Positions 20,320-23,980 of a stretch of DNA of 23,980 nucleotides are shown here, in pieces. The DNA lies in the IMG/VR virus record IMGVR_UViG_3300042691_028105, positions 1 through 23,980 of that record. One strand, given 5' to 3'. Origin of the DNA: a virus. The notes beneath the pieces are model-generated. The model saw only the letters and a program-made list of their open reading frames with translations. It did not search any database and was not told the origin of the DNA. The translations under genes were made by a program, and so were the position numbers. Positions within the stretch are counted from its first letter, which is position 1, and each line of letters starts with the position of its first letter.

Positions 20320-20563
20320 TTTTAAATTTCCCGGCACAGTAAAAGTAGTAGATGTACAAGACTTACCAGATGGTTCTGCCAAAGTAACTTTTGAAGCAGA
20401 TGATGAATTTAAAGAAGGTTTCAAAAAACATTATGGATTAAAACGTTGGTCTAATAAAAAGTTTAATTCTTTTCTTCAAGAAGCTATTTCTACTATGGCA
20501 AATCTTATAAGAATTGAGAATTCTCTTGATAAAGAAACGAAGAAATTTTTCAAAAATTCCTGA
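20312..20563 (+). CDS. small hypothetical phage protein (83 aa)
   Basis: The ATG at 20312 follows AAAGAGATAAAA. The first half is beta-like (KFPGTVKVVDVQDLPDGSAK, VTFEADDEF), then a KKHYGLKRWSNKKFNSFLQE helix and a helical end. It looks like a small alpha/beta phage protein, but no family can be named with confidence. It overlaps the next frame by up to 50 bases. Confidence 0.74.
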   Translation: MSDFKFPGTVKVVDVQDLPDGSAKVTFEADDEFKEGFKKHYGLKRWSNKKFNSFLQEAISTMANLIRIENSLDKETKKFFKNS

Positions 20564-20756
20564 ACTTATAGTATTATTTGGAATATTTATAATTTTTGTT
20601 TTAATTTTATTTCATATAATGATTATGGCAAAAGCAGTTATCAATTATACTAATCAACCAATCTATAAAGAATCAGTTATGTATCATCGATGCGGTGGGA
20701 CAAAAAAGCAACCAATGATGTGTGCAACTATTTTAAAAGAAAGAATTGAGGAATAA
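20514..20756 (+). CDS. single-TM hypothetical protein (up to 80 aa)
   Basis: The start is uncertain: TTG at 20514 or TTG at 20526 (which reduces the overlap with the previous gene); the first ATG comes only after most of the membrane segment. A basic N-terminus (KKRRNFSKIPE) precedes one long hydrophobic helix (about residues 18-42: LIVLFGIFIIFVLILFHIMI), followed by a soluble tail with two cysteines (C60 and C70). N-in topology is expected by the positive-inside rule. The stop (TAA 20754-20756) touches the next ATG. The function is unknown. Confidence 0.62.
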   Translation: MRILLIKKRRNFSKIPELIVLFGIFIIFVLILFHIMIMAKAVINYTNQPIYKESVMYHRCGGTKKQPMMCATILKERIEE

Positions 20757-21014
20757 ATGAACAACAACTATCTTTTAGTAATTAGAAATAACGCTGGAGC
20801 TTATCTAGAAAAAGTTACAGTTCAGACTAATCTTGAGCAATGTAGAGAAATTTTACAGGTCATGCTTTACGCTAATAAAAATGCAAACCGTGCAGAAATT
20901 ATAGAAGGCAATCGTGATTATATTGGAGATTTTAGAGTTAAACCAATTGAAAAATTTGGTATAAACTTGCATAGAACTTTAGTGAGGGAAACAGATGAGA
21001 ACGATAAGAATTAA
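20757..21014 (+). CDS. hypothetical protein (85 aa)
   Basis: The ATG at 20757 has GAGGAATAA just before it, which is also the previous stop. The product is soluble alpha/beta: YLLVIRNNAGAYLEKVTVQT, a helix EQCREILQVMLYAN, then RAEIIEGNRDYIGDF. No known motif is visible. The end overlaps the next gene by 20 bases. Confidence 0.74.
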   Translation: MNNNYLLVIRNNAGAYLEKVTVQTNLEQCREILQVMLYANKNANRAEIIEGNRDYIGDFRVKPIEKFGINLHRTLVRETDENDKN

Positions 21015-21258
21015 AAAACATAATAACAACTTAGCAGATCATAAAGAGGATGTAGCAAAAATTCAAGATGCCCTTATAGACAAAGGATTTTATGCTACCA
21101 ACGAACAATGTGCCGAGTTATGGGAAATATATTCGGAGAACATCTGGGCAGCTGGATGGCTTTCGATGAATAATATTTCTAAAGAAGAAATATATAATTT
21201 ATTAAAATATTATTTTGAACCGGGACCAGAAAGCTCACTTGACACGAAATATATTTAA
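20995..21258 (+). CDS. hypothetical protein (87 aa)
   Basis: The ATG at 20995 lies within the end of the previous gene, with GAGGGAAAC before it. The protein is helical: HKEDVAKIQDALIDKGFYAT, then ECAELW-like and ENIWAAGWLSM segments and an acidic end. The segment ALIDKGFYATNEQCAELWEIYSE resembles a small helical domain of other phage proteins, without a named family. The promoter for the methyltransferase gene (21239-21267) overlaps its last codons. Confidence 0.74.
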   Translation: MRTIRIKKHNNNLADHKEDVAKIQDALIDKGFYATNEQCAELWEIYSENIWAAGWLSMNNISKEEIYNLLKYYFEPGPESSLDTKYI

Positions 21259-21267
21259 AAGTATAGT
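21239..21267 (+). promoter_or_regulatory. near-consensus sigma70 promoter, leaderless start at 21274
   Basis: TTGACA (21239-21244, perfect -35) is followed by exactly 17 bases and TATAGT (21262-21267, 5 of 6). The expected start is 21274, which is the A of the ATG of the methyltransferase gene. This is the strongest promoter I see in the window. It should be read by the unmodified host RNA polymerase. Confidence 0.85.
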
Positions 21268-21273
21268 CACTAT

Positions 21274-21840
21274 ATGACCAATACACAAACAGACAACAGA
21301 AACATCTCAGATAAGTACAAGTACGACCGCCTTACTAGGTGGACAACAGAATTAATTAAAAAAGATCTCCAGTCTAAAGCCTTCCCTTATGCAGTTGTAA
21401 TGGAAAACTTTGCTGGAGATTTTAATATTGGTACAGTAATTCGTAATGCGAATGCGTTTAATGCCCGTTGTGTTTACTATTTAGGTAACAAGCACTATGA
21501 TCGTAGAGGCACTGTCGGTACGCATCACTATACGGATGTAGTACGACTTAAGACCAGAGAAGAACTTATCAAGCTCAAGGAGGAATATACCCTTGTTGGC
21601 GTTGAGAACAGTGTTAGCGGTGCTGTCACTTTGGATAAGTTTGAATGGCCTAACAATACTCTTCTTATCATTGGAGAAGAGGGCGTCGGTATTACAGATG
21701 AAACGCTTTCCCTTTGTGATCGGTTTGTTTATATTCCTCAATTCGGCAGTGTCAGAAGCCTTAATGCTGGCGTGGCTTCTGGGATTGTTATGAATGATCT
21801 AGTAACAAAGATTGGATCAAAAAATGCTATCTCCGCTTGA
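21274..21840 (+). CDS. SPOUT (TrmH/SpoU-family) RNA 2'-O-methyltransferase (188 aa)
   Basis: All three TrmH-family motifs are visible: motif 1 FNIGTVIRNANAF (Asn51, Arg57), motif 2 LLIIGEEGVGIT (about 130-141, Glu135/Glu136) and motif 3 IPQFGSVRSLNAGVASGIV (Ser162, Asn164). The knotted cofactor-binding fold transfers a methyl group from S-adenosylmethionine to a ribose 2'-OH of tRNA or rRNA. The target cannot be told, though phage or host tRNA is plausible. It has the best promoter here and an mRNA predicted to start at the ATG. The purB gene overlaps its end by 17 bases. Arginine codons are mostly CGN, unlike the virion genes (AGA), hinting at a different origin or selection. Confidence 0.93.
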   Translation: MTNTQTDNRNISDKYKYDRLTRWTTELIKKDLQSKAFPYAVVMENFAGDFNIGTVIRNANAFNARCVYYLGNKHYDRRGTVGTHHYTDVVRLKTREELIKLKEEYTLVGVENSVSGAVTLDKFEWPNNTLLIIGEEGVGITDETLSLCDRFVYIPQFGSVRSLNAGVASGIVMNDLVTKIGSKNAISA

Positions 21841-23104
21841 TGATCGGTACTTCCAAAAAGTTCGTGAACTCCATGACTATTTTAGTGAAGATGCGATGCT
21901 TAAAATGAAAGCGCGTATTGAGATTGATTACTATCTTGCTCTTTGCGATGAATTACGACTATCAGTAAACGATACTGATCTTCATTGGATCTCGCATATC
22001 TGGAATGATATACAGCCATCACATATTAAGGTTATTGAAGAAAAAACAAAACATGATATTAAAGCTATTGAATATTATCTTCGTGAGAGATTTAAACATT
22101 TTAATATTCCACACGATCACATGATCCATTTTGGTTTGACCAGTCAGGACATCAATAGCCTTGCAACAAGTACAATGCTTGACCGCTTTAATCAAAGCGA
22201 AATGTCAATGTATATGAATGATCTAATCAATTCTATTATGACATTTGCAGAAAAAAATGCTTGTGTGTTCCCCGCCAGAACACACGGTCAGCTTGCCGTC
22301 CCAACGCTTTTTGATAAAGAAATGTTTGTTTATACTTCACGTCTACAAGAAGTGTGGTCACAAACAATGGATCATACTTTTAAAGCTAAATTTGGTGGTG
22401 CTGTAGGAAATCTATCCGCACACTATATTGCGTATCCAGATCACGATTGGATTAGTTTTGTTAATTTTTATATTCGTAAATATGATATAGATCCAGAAGA
22501 ATATACTACACAAGTTGCAAATAATAAAACAATCAGTGAATATTTTGATCGTATCCGCATGATCAATAATATTTTAATTGATCTTTGCCGTGATATCTGG
22601 ATGTATAATTCTTATGGTTATTTTAAACAAACCGTAACAGCTAATGAAGTTGGATCTTCCACGATGCCTCAAAAAGTGAATCCAATTAATTTTGAGAATG
22701 CAGAAGGTAATCTTGAATTAGCAAATTGTTTATTGTCTTTTATGTCTGATAAGCTACAAATTTCAAGAATGCAACGTGACCTCACAGATTCAACCGTCAT
22801 GAGGAACGTAGGTGTTGCTCTAGGCCATTCAGTAGTGGCCTATAAATCGATTATAGAGGGCTTACACAAGCTTTCCGTGAATCTGGAGGTAGTTGATAGT
22901 GATCTCTCTAATAAAGGGCTTCTAGCCGAAGCTTATCAGATTTTACTAAAGAAAGAAAATATAAAAGATGGGTACGAACTAATTAAAGACATGCAACGCA
23001 AGAATCAAGATGTTGATGATCTTAATGTTTCCGATCTGTTAAAAGAAAAATTAAAATCTGTTACAATTGATTCATATGTTAAACATATGAAGGATCAAAC
23101 TTAA
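21824..23104 (+). CDS. purB: adenylosuccinate lyase (426 aa)
   Basis: I chose the ATG at 21824 (MLSPLDDRYFQKV, aligning with the SP-x-DGRY start of the family) over a TTG at 21812. Conserved PurB features in order: KHDIKAIEYYLRE, HFGLTSQDIN, ARTHGQ (general acid His154), GGAVGN, and the superfamily signature GSSTMPQKVNPINFEN (Ser278/Ser279). Length and order match E. coli-type PurB (456 aa). The signature has MPQK where E. coli has MPHK; argininosuccinate lyases also have MPQK, and this is not a catalytic position. The enzyme removes fumarate from adenylosuccinate and SAICAR in purine synthesis. It is coupled to the methyltransferase upstream and PhoH downstream (TAATG). Arginine is often CGT or CGC. 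Confidence 0.95.
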   Translation: MLSPLDDRYFQKVRELHDYFSEDAMLKMKARIEIDYYLALCDELRLSVNDTDLHWISHIWNDIQPSHIKVIEEKTKHDIKAIEYYLRERFKHFNIPHDHMIHFGLTSQDINSLATSTMLDRFNQSEMSMYMNDLINSIMTFAEKNACVFPARTHGQLAVPTLFDKEMFVYTSRLQEVWSQTMDHTFKAKFGGAVGNLSAHYIAYPDHDWISFVNFYIRKYDIDPEEYTTQVANNKTISEYFDRIRMINNILIDLCRDIWMYNSYGYFKQTVTANEVGSSTMPQKVNPINFENAEGNLELANCLLSFMSDKLQISRMQRDLTDSTVMRNVGVALGHSVVAYKSIIEGLHKLSVNLEVVDSDLSNKGLLAEAYQILLKKENIKDGYELIKDMQRKNQDVDDLNVSDLLKEKLKSVTIDSYVKHMKDQT

Positions 23105-23980
23105 TGTCAAAAAAAATTTACGTCCTAGATACAAATGTTTTACTAAGTGATTTTAACGCAATTTTTGCTTTTAAGGCTAACGATGTAGTTATTCCTCTAA
23201 AAGTTTTAGAAGAAATAGATAAACACAAAAAACGTCAAGATGGTGTAGGGGCAAACGCTCGTCAGGTTATTCGTGAATTAGACAAGTTAAGAGAAAAAGG
23301 TTCTTTGGTAGGTGGGGCAAAATTAGGTGGACGTAAAGGTAGTTTAAGCGTAAGAGGCTATGGTAACGTTAAGCTTCCTGCCGATATGGATATGCTAGAT
23401 CCAGATAATCAAATATTAGCAACAGTTTTATCTTGTTTTTCTGATCAAACTAACTCATCTGTTGTTCTTGTTTCACAAGACATTAATGTTCGCGTCAAGG
23501 CAGATGCTCTTGGTATTGTTGCAGAAGATTATACAACTAACCAAATAGTTGAAAAAGCAGAAGAGGTTTATACTGGGTTTACTCAACATCTAGTTGATGA
23601 TGCCATGATAGATCGTTTTTACTCTGGCGAAAAAATGTTTCTAGAAGAAAAAGATATTAAATTACATCCAAACGAATTCGTTATGCTCGTTTCAAATGCA
23701 AATGAGAAAAAAACTGCACTATGCAGATTCAAAAACTACAATCATCCGCTCTCTAAGGTTAAAGATTATAAAGAGGGAATTTGGGACGTTCGCGCAAAGA
23801 ACAAAGAACAGCAATTTGCTTTAGATTTGCTTATGGATCAAGATGTGAAGATTGTTTCTTTGGTTGGTAAAGCTGGTTGCGGTAAAACTTTGATTGCTTT
23901 GGCGGCTGCTCTGAAGCAAACTTTAGACGATGGTGTGTATAAAAAGATCATTGTATCACGCCCAGTTCAACCAATGGGTC
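23104..23980 (+). CDS. phoH: PIN-PhoH protein, 3' end outside window
   Basis: The ATG at 23104 overlaps the purB stop by one base. Residues 1-140 are a PIN ribonuclease domain: YVLDTNVLL (Asp9), PLKVLEEIDKHKK (Glu36/Glu37), DPDNQILATVL (Asp101) and VLVSQDINVRV (Asp126). A linker leads to the PhoH NTPase with Walker A VGKAGCGKT (Gly255 to Thr262) and a further IIVSRPVQPMG, where the window ends. The family is PhoH2/YlaK-like, about 440 aa, so roughly 150 residues are missing. Such proteins combine RNA cleavage with an ATPase of the helicase-like class; PhoH is also very common in marine phages. It belongs to the methyltransferase-purB operon. Confidence 0.94.
   Translation, partial: MSKKIYVLDTNVLLSDFNAIFAFKANDVVIPLKVLEEIDKHKKRQDGVGANARQVIRELDKLREKGSLVGGAKLGGRKGSLSVRGYGNVKLPADMDMLDPDNQILATVLSCFSDQTNSSVVLVSQDINVRVKADALGIVAEDYTTNQIVEKAEEVYTGFTQHLVDDAMIDRFYSGEKMFLEEKDIKLHPNEFVMLVSNANEKKTALCRFKNYNHPLSKVKDYKEGIWDVRAKNKEQQFALDLLMDQDVKIVSLVGKAGCGKTLIALAAALKQTLDDGVYKKIIVSRPVQPMG

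Noticed and set aside
22672-22690. MPQK instead of MPHK in the PurB signature, as a possible loss of function
   Set aside because: This position varies in the superfamily (Gly, Ala, Tyr, Gln and His occur). The catalytic Ser and His are retained.

Overview
The window is a dense, AT-rich stretch in which every gene I can support lies on the + strand. Genes abut or overlap by a few bases (ATGA and TAATG junctions are common), and small hypothetical genes surround a few very large ones. This layout, together with a GH19 endolysin, PIN-PhoH, an HNH nuclease and several small families known from large tailed phages (the MSGGHF family, a CxxC/CxxC protein with the core VSALVSPNGKEIHVPIP, and a CGNC...RTCNAW cysteine protein), points to a large Caudoviricetes genome of marine T4-like or jumbo type. 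The host cannot be named. A lipoprotein signal and the proteobacterial-style tmRNA tag suggest a Gram-negative host. No integrase, transposase, CRISPR array or origin was seen, and no gene-free gap exceeds 300 bases.

Layout. Positions 2-2868 hold small accessory genes: a 5'-truncated HEGRxRA protein, MSGGHF, several Cys-rich mini-proteins and a minimal SGNH hydrolase. Positions 2890-10459 hold probable virion or structural genes: an acidic 98-aa protein, a 993-aa protein with a TxWC module, a 4-TM protein, and a 1294-aa protein with a peptidoglycan-binding-like segment and a long Gly/Ala-rich hydrophobic segment. Positions 10463-12044 hold a zinc ribbon, an HNH endonuclease, a DnaQ-type exonuclease and a small protein, closed by a strong terminator at about 12067-12106. 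Positions 12115-16213 hold a zinc metallopeptidase, a ligase-like/HxGH nucleotidyltransferase fusion and an acidic protein. Positions 16244-19012 are the most striking: a Nmad1/DUF1599-like protein, a Fis-like DNA-binding protein, the endolysin, a complete tmRNA, a ClpP-type protease with an intact triad, a small lipoprotein and a tRNA-Ala(UGC). Positions 19083-21258 are small phage genes, several zinc-binding and two with one membrane segment. Positions 21274-23980 form an operon of a SPOUT (TrmH-type) RNA methyltransferase, adenylosuccinate lyase (PurB) and PIN-PhoH (truncated by the window end), behind a near-consensus sigma70 promoter.

How the genes may work together. The phage carries its own trans-translation RNA, whose tag ends in the ClpX degron ALAA, and 357 bases further on a ClpP-like peptidase. 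A tRNA with the same alanine identity pair (G3:U70) follows, and an RNA methyltransferase lies further along. I read this as a phage-encoded ribosome-rescue and proteolysis island for managing host translation late in infection. A second pattern is that three genes (6197, 16244, 21274) start 5-6 bases after a good -10 box, so their mRNAs would be leaderless. A third is a recurring short amphipathic, Glu-rich helix (hydrophobic-x-EE-...-LxE) in the probable virion proteins, which could be a targeting or processing signal.
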